A stretch of 64,000 bases of DNA from Bog-473 sp963753115. GTDB lineage: Bacteria; Actinomycetota; Acidimicrobiia; Acidimicrobiales; RAAP-2. The notes under the pieces were generated by a model that was given only the letters and a program-made list of their open reading frames with translations, was not told the origin of the DNA and did not search any database. Position numbers and translations under genes: made by a program. Numbering within the stretch: position 1 is the stretch's first letter; every line of letters begins with the position of its first letter. Of the stretch, positions 52,675-61,304 are shown one piece after another. The stretch covers positions 1 through 64,000 of the forward strand of contig CAVWBB010000026.1 in assembly GCA_963753115.1 (NCBI GenBank), read 5' to 3'.

Positions 52675-54510
52675 CTACATGCCGTAGACGCTACGAATGA
52701 CCTCGGAGATGGTCGTCGTGTCGTGGGCCACCAGGTTGATGGCTTCCTCACGCAAGGTGCGCATGCCTTGCTTCTGGGCCTGGCGGCGCAGCTCGTCCTG
52801 CGTGGCCCAGCCCACGACCAGTCGCTTGATCTCCGGCGTCATCTGGAGGAGCTCGTAGACACCGATCCGGTCCAGATAGCCGGTGTGGCCGCAGTAGTTG
52901 CAGCCGGCACCGTGGTAGAACTCGGTCTTCGGCGCACCCTCCGCCTCCTCGTAGAAGGTCATTTCCTCCCGAGTGGGCGTGTACTTGGTCTTGCACGACG
53001 GGCAGATTCGGCGGACCAGCCGCTGACCGACGACGGCGATGACCGACGAAGCGATCAGGAAGGACTCGATCCCCATGTCCAAGAAGCGGTGCAGCGCCGA
53101 CACCGCGTCGTTGCCGTGCAGGGACGAGAGCACGAAGTGCCCGGTCAGCGCGGACTGCACCGCGATGCGGGCCGTCTCCACGTCTCGGATCTCCCCGACC
53201 AAAATCACGTCGGGGTCCTGCCGCAGAATGGACTTCAACCCGTTGGCGAACGTCAGGCCCGCCTGCTCGTTGGTCTGGATCTGGTTGATCTTGGGAAAGA
53301 CGAACTCGACCGGGTCCTCGATCGTCATGACGTTGCGGGACCGGTCGCTGACCTCGCTCAGGGTGGCGTAGAGGGTCGTGGTCTTCCCGCTCCCGGTCGG
53401 TCCGGCGCAGAGCACCATGCCGAACGGTGCCCGCACGAGTTGGGAGTAGCGCTCGTGGGTGTCGGTGGGCATGCCGAGGTCGTTGAGGCGGAGCACCGAT
53501 CGGTTCTTGTCGAGGATTCGCATCACGCACTTCTCGCCCCAGATGGTGGCGACGGTGGCGACACGGACGTCGGTGTCCTTCCCGTCGATGTTCTTCGTGA
53601 ACTGCCCGTCCTGGGAACGGCGCTTCTCCACGATGTTGATCTCGGCCAGGATCTTGATGCGGCTGATCAGCCCGATCCCCATGTTGCTCGGGAGCTCGAG
53701 GACGTCCTTGAGGGCGCCGTCGATGCGGAACCGGACGTAAATGACGTCCTGCGAGGGCTCGATGTGCACGTCGGAAGCCCGGTCGCGTACGGCCTGCGTG
53801 AGAATGCTGTCGACGACCTGGACGACCGGTGCGTTCTCGGTGACGACCGTCGGGCTGTCGTCCTCGGCGGGCTGCTTCTTCCGCGAGCCCTCCACCGCCT
53901 CGAAGACCTGGACCATCTTGTCCACGCCGCCGATGGCCTGATAGCTGCGGTCGATGGCCCATCGGATGTCGGTGACGGGAGCGAGCGACAGCCGGATTGT
54001 TTGCCCGCTCGTACCGCCAAGCAGGAGCCGGATGTCGTCACTGGGTTGGGCGACGGCGACGTGCAGGCCGTCGTCGTCGACACGGATCGGGATGGCCAGG
54101 TTCTCGCGCGCCATCGCCTCGGGGACCAGGGCCAGCGCCTTCCTGTCGGGCGTGTCGCGACGAAGGTCGGTCACGGGCATCTCGAAGAAGTCGGCCAGGG
54201 CGTCGACCAGCCCGCGCTCGTCCAGGGCTCCGATGTCAACGAGGACCTCGCCGAGGCGCTTGCCTGAGTCCTTCTGGGCTTCCAGTGCCGAGGCCAGCTG
54301 CGCTTCCGAGACGACGCCACGCGAGACCAGCACCTGCCCCAGGAGACCCTTCGGTGAAGGGGCGGGCGTCGGGGCGGCGAAGGCCGCCAGCGGCTTCTCA
54401 CCGGACGCGGCCTCGTCGAACGGCCCGAGCTGAGGCCCGTCGTCGCGCTCGAGGGTGAGGACATCGCCGGTGGGCTCGGATGGGCTGTCGTCTCTGCGTC
54501 GAATCTTCAT
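52675..54510 (-). CDS. type IV pilus / type II secretion assembly ATPase (PilB/GspE)
   Basis: This 611-residue hexameric ATPase drives pilin or pseudopilin polymerisation. Residues about 55-190 form the MshEN domain (GLLGQVLVSRGVVSEAQLAS, GKRLGEVLVDIGAL), which in some homologs binds c-di-GMP. Walker A is GPTGSGKTTTLY, the Asp box TIEDPVEF, Walker B DPDVILVGEIRD and the His box TGHFVLSSLHGNDA. A zinc tetracysteine is present (ICPSC and GCNYC). No pilC, pilT or pilin gene lies beside it in this window. Confidence 0.93.
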   Translation of the reverse strand: MKIRRRDDSPSEPTGDVLTLERDDGPQLGPFDEAASGEKPLAAFAAPTPAPSPKGLLGQVLVSRGVVSEAQLASALEAQKDSGKRLGEVLVDIGALDERGLVDALADFFEMPVTDLRRDTPDRKALALVPEAMARENLAIPIRVDDDGLHVAVAQPSDDIRLLLGGTSGQTIRLSLAPVTDIRWAIDRSYQAIGGVDKMVQVFEAVEGSRKKQPAEDDSPTVVTENAPVVQVVDSILTQAVRDRASDVHIEPSQDVIYVRFRIDGALKDVLELPSNMGIGLISRIKILAEINIVEKRRSQDGQFTKNIDGKDTDVRVATVATIWGEKCVMRILDKNRSVLRLNDLGMPTDTHERYSQLVRAPFGMVLCAGPTGSGKTTTLYATLSEVSDRSRNVMTIEDPVEFVFPKINQIQTNEQAGLTFANGLKSILRQDPDVILVGEIRDVETARIAVQSALTGHFVLSSLHGNDAVSALHRFLDMGIESFLIASSVIAVVGQRLVRRICPSCKTKYTPTREEMTFYEEAEGAPKTEFYHGAGCNYCGHTGYLDRIGVYELLQMTPEIKRLVVGWATQDELRRQAQKQGMRTLREEAINLVAHDTTTISEVIRSVYGM

Positions 54511-54667
54511 AGTGGTTGCGCTGGGTCGGGGCGCCAGCTCGCGTCGCCGGTTCCGCCCACTCTCCTTGTGTTTCCATTGTCGGCGGGATGCCCGCCGCGC
54601 TTGAGGGGCAGGAGCGGGGATCGAGCACGCCTCCCACGGCGCAATTCGAAGCCGGACATTGCGCCTT

Positions 54668-54673
54668 TAGAAT
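54668..54673 (+). promoter_or_regulatory. -10 box TAGAAT of a leaderless start
   Basis: TAGAAT is followed by 6 nt and ATG 54680. TTCGAA at 54645-54650 could be a weak -35 with 17-nt spacing. Confidence 0.5.
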
Positions 54674-54679
54674 CCGTCC

Positions 54680-54886
54680 ATGCGCTCGGAGCAACCCTGG
54701 GGTGCAGCTGGGAACGACGACGGGAACGCCCAGCATGGCCCGCACGAACGTGGCCCTGAAGGGACTTCGAGACGCCCCACCTTGAATACGGCTGTTCGGC
54801 GTCGGCGGGCCGACCGGGCCTTCTACCTCCGGCTCGCCGGGGCCATCAAGCAGAACAAGCGGGCGCTGCAACGGTTGCAGCAGTGA
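54680..54886 (+). CDS. small protein preceding a Doc-like gene, putative antitoxin
   Basis: This 68-residue basic protein has no recognised domain. The first 38 residues are polar and probably disordered. The last 30 (RADRAFYLRLAGAIKQNKRALQRLQQ region) could form a helix. It has a leaderless promoter, and its TGA overlaps the next GTG as GTGA, the layout expected for an antitoxin-toxin pair. The antitoxin role rests on position only. Confidence 0.5.
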   Translation: MRSEQPWGAAGNDDGNAQHGPHERGPEGTSRRPTLNTAVRRRRADRAFYLRLAGAIKQNKRALQRLQQ

Positions 54887-55332
54887 CGTCCGACGCGCTG
54901 AGCACCGAGCCCGACCCCGTCCGGGCGTTGGAGCTGGCCGACTTCCTCCTCATTGCCGAGGCGGTGCTGGCCGTGCCGGCCAAGCGCATCGCCGAGGAGT
55001 CCAGCCTCCATCTGGCCGATTCGGCGCTCCACGCTCCCCTGGCCTGCTTCGGCGGAGAGGACTTCTACCCGGACTTCCCGACGAAGGCGGCCGTGCTGTG
55101 TGCGCACCTGGTCAAGAACCATCCCCTCAAGGACGGCAATGCCCCCGTCGCTCTCGTCGTCACCATCGAGTTCTGTCAACGGAACGGCCATCCGTGGTCG
55201 CCTCCGCCCGGCGACCACGACGGTGCGGTCACGGCAGCACGCTTCTTCGAGTTGGCGGCCTCGCCTCTGACCGACACGACGATCAAGGAGTTGGCGAACT
55301 GGATCGCCGATCGCATCGGCATGCGCGCCTGA
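54883..55332 (+). CDS. Fic/Doc-family protein with altered active-site motif
   Basis: This 149-residue all-helical protein has the Doc layout: LELADFLLIAEAVLAVPAKR, then LHAPLACFGGEDFYPDF, then the Fic/Doc loop. Doc proteins phosphorylate EF-Tu using HxFx(D/N)xNKR. Here the loop is NHPLKDGNAPVAL, so His, Asp, Gly and Asn are kept but the Lys-Arg pair that grips the ATP phosphates is Ala-Pro. Activity may be lost or changed. It is co-translated with a small upstream gene. Confidence 0.72.
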   Translation: MTSDALSTEPDPVRALELADFLLIAEAVLAVPAKRIAEESSLHLADSALHAPLACFGGEDFYPDFPTKAAVLCAHLVKNHPLKDGNAPVALVVTIEFCQRNGHPWSPPPGDHDGAVTAARFFELAASPLTDTTIKELANWIADRIGMRA

Positions 55333-55424
55333 TGCGCGGGCTCGTCGGCTGTCCCTTGGGAGCTCGCTGAGAACCCGCCGGGACTCGCTGAAAACCGTAA
55401 CCACATCTGCGTCGAGTTCAGGCA

Positions 55425-55439
55425 GAGGCGCCACGCCTC
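55425..55439. terminator. short hairpin between convergent genes
   Basis: GAGGCG-CCA-CGCCTC, between the Doc-like stop and the end of cysM. Confidence 0.35.
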
Positions 55440-55474
55440 GGCGCCGACGCTGCGGCAGACCGAGATCCAAGATC

Positions 55475-56443
55475 CTAGAAGTAGATGATCTCCTTGGCCC
55501 GCTCGGTGACCTCGTCGAGGTCGCCGGTCCAGGCCCCGGTCGAGAGGTACTTCCAGCCGCCGTCGGCCGAGACCACCACAATGGAGGCCGGCTCACCCTC
55601 AGGCAGCGATGCCGCGCACTTGACGGCCCCCGCCAAGGCCGCGCCCGTCGAGATGCCGGCGAAGATCCCCACGTCAGTCAAGCGCCGCGTCCACTCGATC
55701 GACTCGCGTGGCCGCACCACCGTCTTGCGGTCCAACAGCTCGGCGCCGCCGAGATTCTCGAAGATGGGCGGGATATAGCCGTCGTCGAGGTTGCGCAGCC
55801 CGTCCACCATTTCGCCGGCCGGCGGCTCGACGGCCCAGATCTGCACGGCGTCACCGAGCTTCTCGCGCAGGAAGCGCCCGACTCCCAGCAACGTCCCCGA
55901 CGTACCAAGCCCAGCCACGAAGTGCGTGATGGAGGGGCAGTCACGCAGGATCTCGGGCCCCGTCCCCTCGTAGTGCGCCTTCGGGTTGGCCGGGTTGCCG
56001 TACTGGTAGAGAAAGACCCACTCGGGGTGTTCCTGCGCCAGGGCCCGGGCCATGCGGACGGCGCCGTTCGAGCCTTCGCTGCCCGGTGACTCCATGATCT
56101 CCGCCCCCCACAGCTCGAGGAGCTGGCGACGCTCCACCGACACGTTGGTCGGCATGACCACCTTGAGCGTGTAGCCCTTGACCTTGCAGACCATGGCGAG
56201 GCCGATGCCCGTGTTCCCCGACGTCGGCTCCATCAGCACCTGGTCGGGCTTGCCCGGCACCAACACACCAGCACGCTCGGCCTCCTCGACCAGAGAAAGC
56301 GCAACCCGGTCCTTCACCGATCCGCCCGGGTTCTGTCCCTCGAGCTTCATGAAGATGTGCGCCGAGGGATTCGGGCTGAGCGCGCTGATGTCGATCATCG
56401 GCGTGTTGCCGATCAGGTCGAGCACGGACGGGTACAACGTCAT
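55475..56443 (-). CDS. cysM: cysteine synthase CysM (sulfur-carrier-dependent type)
   Basis: This 322-residue PLP enzyme has LMKLEGQNPGGSVKDRVAL-type signature (EGQNPGGSVKDRVAL) with the Schiff-base Lys. PTSGNTGIGLAMVCKVKGY follows, and GLGTSGTLLGVGRFL binds the PLP phosphate. It combines activated serine, in mycobacteria O-phosphoserine, with sulfide delivered as CysO thiocarboxylate. Its place after mec and cysO supports this specific role. Start ATG 56443 has CGGAG upstream and lies 20 nt after cysO. Confidence 0.92.
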   Translation of the reverse strand: MTLYPSVLDLIGNTPMIDISALSPNPSAHIFMKLEGQNPGGSVKDRVALSLVEEAERAGVLVPGKPDQVLMEPTSGNTGIGLAMVCKVKGYTLKVVMPTNVSVERRQLLELWGAEIMESPGSEGSNGAVRMARALAQEHPEWVFLYQYGNPANPKAHYEGTGPEILRDCPSITHFVAGLGTSGTLLGVGRFLREKLGDAVQIWAVEPPAGEMVDGLRNLDDGYIPPIFENLGGAELLDRKTVVRPRESIEWTRRLTDVGIFAGISTGAALAGAVKCAASLPEGEPASIVVVSADGGWKYLSTGAWTGDLDEVTERAKEIIYF

Positions 56444-56463
56444 GCGGTCAGACTCCGAAGGAC

Positions 56464-56739
56464 TCAGCCCCCGGCCACGGCCGGAAGGATCGACACCTCG
56501 GCACCGTCGGCGACGGGCGTGTCCAGGCCCTGCAGGTACCGCACGTCATCGTCGTCGACGTAAATGTTGACGAACTTGTGCAGGGCGCCCTCGTCCGTCA
56601 GGACCTGACCCGACATGCCCGGATACTCGGCGACGAGCTTGGAGAGGACCTCGCCGATGGTGGCCCCGTCCACGCTGACGACGGCAGAACCGCCGGCATG
56701 GCTGCGTAGAACGGTCGGTAGGCGGACTTCGACGGCCAC
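56464..56739 (-). CDS. cysO: MoaD/ThiS-like sulfur carrier CysO
   Basis: This 91-residue ubiquitin-fold carrier ends in the required Gly-Gly (ILPAVAGG). The C-terminal thiocarboxylate carries sulfur to CysM. RSHAGGSAVVSVDGATIGEV and LHKFVNIYVDDDDVRYLQGL are typical of the CysO subgroup. GGGAGG lies just before the GTG start. The gene sits between mec and cysM in the mycobacterial order. Confidence 0.93.
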   Translation of the reverse strand: MAVEVRLPTVLRSHAGGSAVVSVDGATIGEVLSKLVAEYPGMSGQVLTDEGALHKFVNIYVDDDDVRYLQGLDTPVADGAEVSILPAVAGG

Positions 56740-56848
56740 GGGGCCTCCCTCGCTGAGTGTCGGCTGCTCTGCCGGCCACCCCCGTAGGCCGGCCGGTCCG
56801 ATTGTTGACTGATTCGGTAACGATTCTACAAGGAGCCAGGCCAGGCCC

Positions 56849-57283
56849 CTACCCGGGCCCCTCCGCCGTCAGGATCTCGAGCCCGGGCACCTCGACCGGC
56901 TCCTCGGTGATGGTGCCCTCGCGGATCAGGTAGCTGCGGACGACCGGCAGCGTGTCCCGGAGCGAGACGAGCACGTAGTGCCAGCCGGGATCGGTCGCCT
57001 GGGCCACATCGGTCGGCGAGGGGTAGGCGTCGGTGTGGGTGTGGGAGTGGAACACGCCCATGATGTCGGCGCCGAGATCCTGGGCTGCCCGGTCCACCCG
57101 CAGCATCTCCCGGGGGTCGATCTCGTAGACCATGGCGGACGCCGCCGCGTTGGCGGTGAGGAAGAGGTGGGTCGCCTCGTCTCCCCCGTAGGACCCGACC
57201 AGGAGGCCACAGGCCTCGTCGGGCAGACCGGCCAGGCAATGGGCGACCATCTCCATGTAGATGGTGCGGGTCAGGCGAAGCAC
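56849..57283 (-). CDS. mec: Mec-like JAMM/MPN+ metalloprotease (CysO-cysteine hydrolase)
   Basis: This 144-residue zinc peptidase releases cysteine from the CysO-cysteine adduct. The JAMM motif is complete: Glu in GLPDEACGLLVGS, and HSHTHTDAYPSPTD giving HxH-x7-S-x2-D. GTG 57283 has TACCCT 6 nt upstream and is probably leaderless. It is divergent from smpB, with a palindrome in the shared promoter. It heads the mec-cysO-cysM operon, which makes cysteine by a persulfide-free, oxidation-resistant route in mycobacteria. Confidence 0.92.
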   Translation of the reverse strand: MLRLTRTIYMEMVAHCLAGLPDEACGLLVGSYGGDEATHLFLTANAAASAMVYEIDPREMLRVDRAAQDLGADIMGVFHSHTHTDAYPSPTDVAQATDPGWHYVLVSLRDTLPVVRSYLIREGTITEEPVEVPGLEILTAEGPG

Positions 57284-57289
57284 CCATGA

Positions 57290-57295
57290 AGGGTA
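57290..57295 (-). promoter_or_regulatory. -10 box TACCCT of leaderless mec, inside a palindrome
   Basis: On the minus strand TACCCT is followed by 6 nt and GTG 57283. The box is part of GGGTAC-CCTC-GTACCC (57291-57306), which also puts TACCCT on the plus strand facing smpB. Confidence 0.5.
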
Positions 57296-57309
57296 CCCTC
57301 GTACCCCTC

Positions 57310-57831
57310 ATGGCCAGGGCGAAGAAGCAGATTGCCAAGCGGGCCGCCGCCCGCGAGGACCGCAGTGGCGACCGCACGGTCGCCACGAACAGGCGCGCCC
57401 GGCGCGAGTACGAATTCCTCGAGACGTTCGAGGCGGGCATCGTCCTCCAGGGCTCCGAGGTCAAGTCCCTCCGGGAGGGCAAAGCCCAGCTGAGCGAGGC
57501 CTACGCCCGGGTCGACGACGGGGAGCTCTGGCTCTTCCAGCTCCACATCCCGCCCTGGCAGTTCGCCACCGGCGTCGGGGCGCATGATCCGGACCGGAAG
57601 CGCAAGCTGCTGGTGCACCGCGCACAGATCGACGAGCTGATGGGCAAGACCCAGCAGCAGTCACTGACCCTGATTCCGGCGTCGCTCTATTTCCGGGACG
57701 GCAGGGCCAAGGTCCAGCTGGCCCTGGCCAAGGGCCGCCGCCTCTACGACAAGCGCAACGTGATCATGGCTCGGGACGCCGAACGGGAGGCCGCCCGGGC
57801 CTCCAAGGAGATGGGTCGCTGGACCGACTAG
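57310..57831 (+). CDS. smpB: SsrA-binding protein
   Basis: This 173-residue protein partners tmRNA in rescuing stalled ribosomes. TNRRARREYEFLETFEAGIV, LQGSEVKSLREGKAQLSEAY, RKRKLLVHRAQIDELMGK and GRRLYDKR are standard. ATG 57310 matches the usual N-terminus (MARAKKQIAKR). ATG 57286 would add eight residues and leave 2 nt to the divergent mec start. It lies 85 bp upstream of tmRNA. Confidence 0.95.
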   Translation: MARAKKQIAKRAAAREDRSGDRTVATNRRARREYEFLETFEAGIVLQGSEVKSLREGKAQLSEAYARVDDGELWLFQLHIPPWQFATGVGAHDPDRKRKLLVHRAQIDELMGKTQQQSLTLIPASLYFRDGRAKVQLALAKGRRLYDKRNVIMARDAEREAARASKEMGRWTD

Positions 57832-57874
57832 CAGCGCCGTCTCACCCCCGTCGAACAACCGGGCGCCGAGGCCG

Positions 57875-57880
57875 TAGAAT
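57875..57880 (+). promoter_or_regulatory. putative -10 box TAGAAT upstream of tmRNA
   Basis: TAGAAT lies 36 nt before the mature tmRNA 5' end, leaving room for a processed leader. Confidence 0.35.
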
Positions 57881-57916
57881 GGAGAGGCCGGCCAAGGTGG
57901 TCGGCAACCCAGACAT

Positions 57917-58264
57917 GGGGGTGATTGGTTTCGACTTCGGTCGTCAAGGTAGGAGAAGCGAGCCGTGGTCTCCGGAACCACGTTAAAGAGCCGGAACCAA
58001 AAACAAACGCCGAGCCTCAGCTCGCGATCGCTGCTTAAGTAGCGACGTCCAGCCGGTCCCCGCCCTACGGATCGGATCTTGGGCGTCATTCAGTAGGGCT
58101 TACTCAATGGCTCACACCAACTGATCATTGAGGACACTTTTGTTGGTTACGGGGTGGCACTGCCTGCCGGCAGAAGTGCCACCCTCGACAACCTGATGCC
58201 GGCTGCGCTCGGAGAAGGCCTATTGCGGCTCCGGAGGACGCGGGTTCGATTCCCGCCACCTCCA
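57917..58264 (+). ncRNA. ssrA: transfer-messenger RNA
   Basis: The 5' end GGGGGTGATTGGTTTCGACTT and 3' end GGTTCGATTCCCGCCACCTCCA form the tRNA-like part: GGGGGTG pairs with CACCTCC, with discriminator A. The tag frame ends with TAA at 58036-58038 and reads about EPKTNAEPQLAIAA. The resume codon is not certain. The last residues LAIAA fit the protease-recognised tail. smpB is immediately upstream. Confidence 0.96.
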
Positions 58265-58305
58265 CGAGCGGTCTGGCTGCATACGTGCAGGTCGGAAGGC
58301 TGGTG

Positions 58306-58323
58306 GAGGTGCGCCAACACCTC
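58306..58323 (+). terminator. hairpin downstream of tmRNA
   Basis: GAGGTG-CGCCAA-CACCTC, 42 nt after the mature 3' end. The left arm is also part of GTGGAGGTG (58303-58311), an exact inverted copy of the tmRNA 3' end CACCTCCAC (58257-58265). Confidence 0.4.
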
Positions 58324-58596
58324 GCAGGACCGGCAGGACACAAAAAGACACGCGCACCGTGTCCTTGGGTCGGAGTTGCGTCGTGCCATCGGCGACCGCG
58401 GAGCCTTCCGGAAAAACCCGTTCCTTGATCAGGTAGAGGAACTGCTCACAGCTCGCCGGTCGACTCCTCGACGAGCAGGAGACCTCGGACCCAGGTTTCG
58501 AAAGGAATCGGGGTCCGTGGGGCCCGGCGCCGACGGCCGCTCGGGGCCGGAGGCGCCGAATGCGCCCTCTGCCGAAGATTTCTTTCGAGAAATTTT

Positions 58597-58666
58597 TGTG
58601 TCCCGCTGTGTCCCCCTGTCACTCGCTGTGTCTCGCTGGCACACGCTGGGTACCGCTGGATACCGC
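58597..58666 (+). repeat. iteron-like array: seven 10-bp tandem repeats
   Basis: Seven consecutive degenerate 10-mers (TGTGTCCCGC, TGTGTCCCCC, TGTCACTCGC, TGTGTCTCGC, TGGCACACGC, TGGGTACCGC, TGGATACCGC) lie 46 bp before the initiator start. An AT-rich hairpin precedes them. The layout suggests a replication origin or initiator-binding region. Confidence 0.6.
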
Positions 58667-58711
58667 TTCTGACCTGGGACGTTGTCACAGCGAGGCTCCA
58701 CCGTGGCCGGG

Positions 58712-60045
58712 ATGGATCCCGACGACCACGCCATGCTCGAAGCGCTCGTCCGCCACGGGCGGCGACACCAGATCGACGACTTCTTGGCTCAGGGCGACCG
58801 CTGCGGTTGGTGCCGGTGCCCGATCCGGTTGCGTGGCTTCGTCGTCTCCGGACGCCCCGGCGAGCAGGCCGTGACGTTCTCGAGCGCCGCGCTCCCAGAC
58901 GGCGTCGTCCTCAAGGCCTGCGGTTCACGCTCCGAGATCCGGTGCCCGTCGTGCGCCGCCATCTATCGGGGGATTCCCGCCACCTCGTCCGGGCCGGGCT
59001 CGAGGGCGGCAAGGGCGTCGACGAGGCAATTGCCCTGCATCCGGCGGTGTTCCTGACCCTGACGGCTCCGGGCTTCGGCTCCGTCCACACGGCTTCGGGT
59101 GTGTCCCCGTGTCACGCCGGCGGTGTCCGGGCGCTGTGCGTTCATCGCCGACCAACGGCGTGCTCTGCAGCGCACGGGCGCCGTGACGAGCTGGTCGGCA
59201 CTCCCCTCTGCCCCGATTGCTACGACTACGAGGGCGCCGTGCTGCAGAACGCGAGCACCCCTGAGCTATGGCGCCGCACGATGATCTACGCCCAGCGCCA
59301 GCTCGCCGCTGTCCTCGGCCGCACGCAGGCCGATGCCGGCCGGATGGTGCGTCTCTCCTTCTGCCGGGTGGCCGAGTTCCAGCGCCGAGGCGTCGTGCAC
59401 CTGCACGCCGTCGTCCGGGCGGACGGCCCCGACGGTTCGATCCCGCCGGTCGACGCCGGACAGCTCGCCATCTCCTGCTTGCAGGCGGCCAATGCGGTCA
59501 CCGTGGTGCATCCGAAGGGATCCGCGACATGGGGCTCCCAGGTCGACGTGCGAGTGCTCGAGCATGGTGACGAGCGGGCACGCCGCGTGGCCATCTACGT
59601 CGCCAAATACGCCACGAAAACAGCGAGCGACGACCCTTGCCTCGATGCTCCCGTCCACTCGCTCGAAGACTTGGCCCACCGTCGGCTGCCCGATCACCCA
59701 CATCGCATGGTCGCCGCAGCGCTCGAGCTCGGGCGGATCCCGAGTTCGGCCGCCTCAACCTTACACAGCACGCGCACCGATTCGGGTACGGGGGCCACTT
59801 CCTGACCAAGTCGCGCAGCTACTCGACCACGTTCGGCGCTCTGCGCAATGCACGGGTTCAGTGGCGCGAGGCCCGGCGATTCGGAGGCGACGTGCCGGAA
59901 GACCATTCCTCTCGAGGGTCATTGGGAAGCCATCGGAGCCGGCTGGACCAACAAGGGTGAATCGCTCTTCGCCGCCTATCAGCAACGGCAGCGGGCGGAG
60001 GAGAAGAAGGAAGCGGAGTTCGAGTGGTACTCCCGGTCGGAATAG
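58712..60045 (+). pseudogene. RepSA-type replication initiator gene with three frameshifts
   Basis: Pieces in successive frames match the rolling-circle initiator of Streptomyces integrative elements such as pSAM2: CPSCAAIYRG, then HPAVFLTLTAPGFGSVHT, LCPDCYDYEGAVL, VAEFQRRGVVHLHAVVR (the HxH metal motif), YVAKYATKTAS, then GGHFLTKSRSYSTTFGALR, then EGHWEAIGAGWTN. A missing G in the run at 58968-58972 and in the run at 59731-59733, plus a shift near 59895-59905, account for the breaks. Repaired, it encodes about 444 residues. As read it is inactive. Confidence 0.82.
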
Positions 60046-60124
60046 CACTCTGCTCAGAGGCCAAACCGCCGAAGGCGGTGCGGCAGGCCTTTGCCGTGCC
60101 ACGACCTAGCTCGAGCAGGCCGGC

Positions 60125-61304
60125 ATGAGCTCCATCGACAAACAGCCCAACGGACGCTGGCGGGCCCGTTACCGAGACAAGGCCGGCCGTTCCCATTCCA
60201 AGACGTTCGACCGCAAGGCGGATGCGCAGAGCTATCTCGACGACGTCGGCCACGACATCCGCCGAGGCGAGTGGATCGATCCGAAGCTCGCACGCACTCC
60301 CTTCGAGCAGTGGGCCGATCGGTGGTGGGCGACAACGATGAAACTGCGCCCGACCACTCGTCGTGGGTACTGGGGCATGCTCCAGCGGCATGTCCGCCCC
60401 CATTTCGAGGGATGGCCATTGTCGGAGATCAGCTACATGGACGTCGAAGAGTTCATCACGCATCTCCTCGGGCAAGGTCTCTCGCCGAAGTACACAAAGG
60501 ACTGTGTCTCTGTCCTCTCGCTTGTGATGAAGAGCGCAGTGCGGGCGAATTTGCGCAAGGACAATCCGGCTGCCGACCACAACATCCCACTCCCTCGCCG
60601 CAAGCTCCACGAGGGCGACGTCCTGAACATGGAACAGATCCACCAACTCGTGGCGCATGTGAAGGATCCTACAAGCCCGCCGTGTGGCTCCTCATGTTGG
60701 CAGGGCTCCGACCGGCCGAGCTCTGCGGGCTGCGGGTGTGTGACGTCGACTTCACCAAGCACGCAATCCATGTGAGCCAAACTGTGCTGCCGGTACACTC
60801 ATTCGACACTGAGGGCTTCGGGCTCGTAACTGGACCTCCGAAGACATCGGCCGGCGATCGTCGCATCCCCATTCCAGCTTGGCTCTGCAACGATCTGGCG
60901 GCGATGGTCGACGCTCGAGACGTAGCGGCGGCGGAAAGCGCAGTTCGGGGAACAGGGAGCCCCTATTCCAGACCCGCTATGGCAATCCACTCAATCGAGA
61001 CAAACTGCGTGAGAAGGTGATCCGGCCCGGTCTCCGCGCAGCGGGTCTGCCCGAGACTTTCCGCACCTACGATCTGCGGCATTCACACGCGTCGGTGATG
61101 ATCGACCTCGGCGTCAACCTGCTCGCCCTGGCACAGCGGATGGGGCACAGCGACCCGGCGATGACGCTTCGCCTCTATGGCCACCTGTTCGAAGGGACCC
61201 AGGTGGAGCTCAGCGAGAAGATAGACGAGCTGCGAGCAGTGACCGAGCCGGCGGACGGCACCGTGATCCCGTTCACGAGAGCCGGAGCGAACTCGAGCCC
61301 GTAG
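60125..61304 (+). pseudogene. tyrosine recombinase (integrase) gene with two frameshifts
   Basis: The N-terminal part has NGRWRARYRDKAGRSHSKTF (AP2-like arm-binding) and a SAM-like core-binding domain. The catalytic parts are AGLRPAELCGLR (first Arg), YDLRHSHAS (second Arg; the usual first His is Tyr) and MGHSDPAMTLRLYGHL (His and nucleophile Tyr). A missing base at 60668-60669 and a missing G in 60955-60957 split it. Repaired length is 393 residues, normal for actinobacterial integrases. No excisionase gene fits in the 79 nt between rep and int. Confidence 0.85.

Larger units (their letters stand above)
58265..58711. other. non-coding left part of the integrated element
   Basis: No gene is convincing. 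It contains inverted repeat AGGACAC/GTGTCCT (58335-58341, 58359-58365), an AT-rich hairpin ATTTCT-TTCG-AGAAAT (58578-58593) and a ten-base repeat array directly before the initiator gene. Confidence 0.5.

Noticed and set aside
52723..54267. A 514-residue plus-strand frame opposite the pilus ATPase
   Set aside because: Shadow composition, while the minus strand encodes a complete PilB with all catalytic boxes.
58601..58666. CRISPR array
   Set aside because: Repeat units are 10 bp with no spacers, and no cas genes are present. An iteron-like array fits better.
58154..58672. A 172-residue plus-strand frame overlapping the tmRNA 3' half
   Set aside because: It runs through the tmRNA structure and iteron-like array, with no domain or ribosome binding site.
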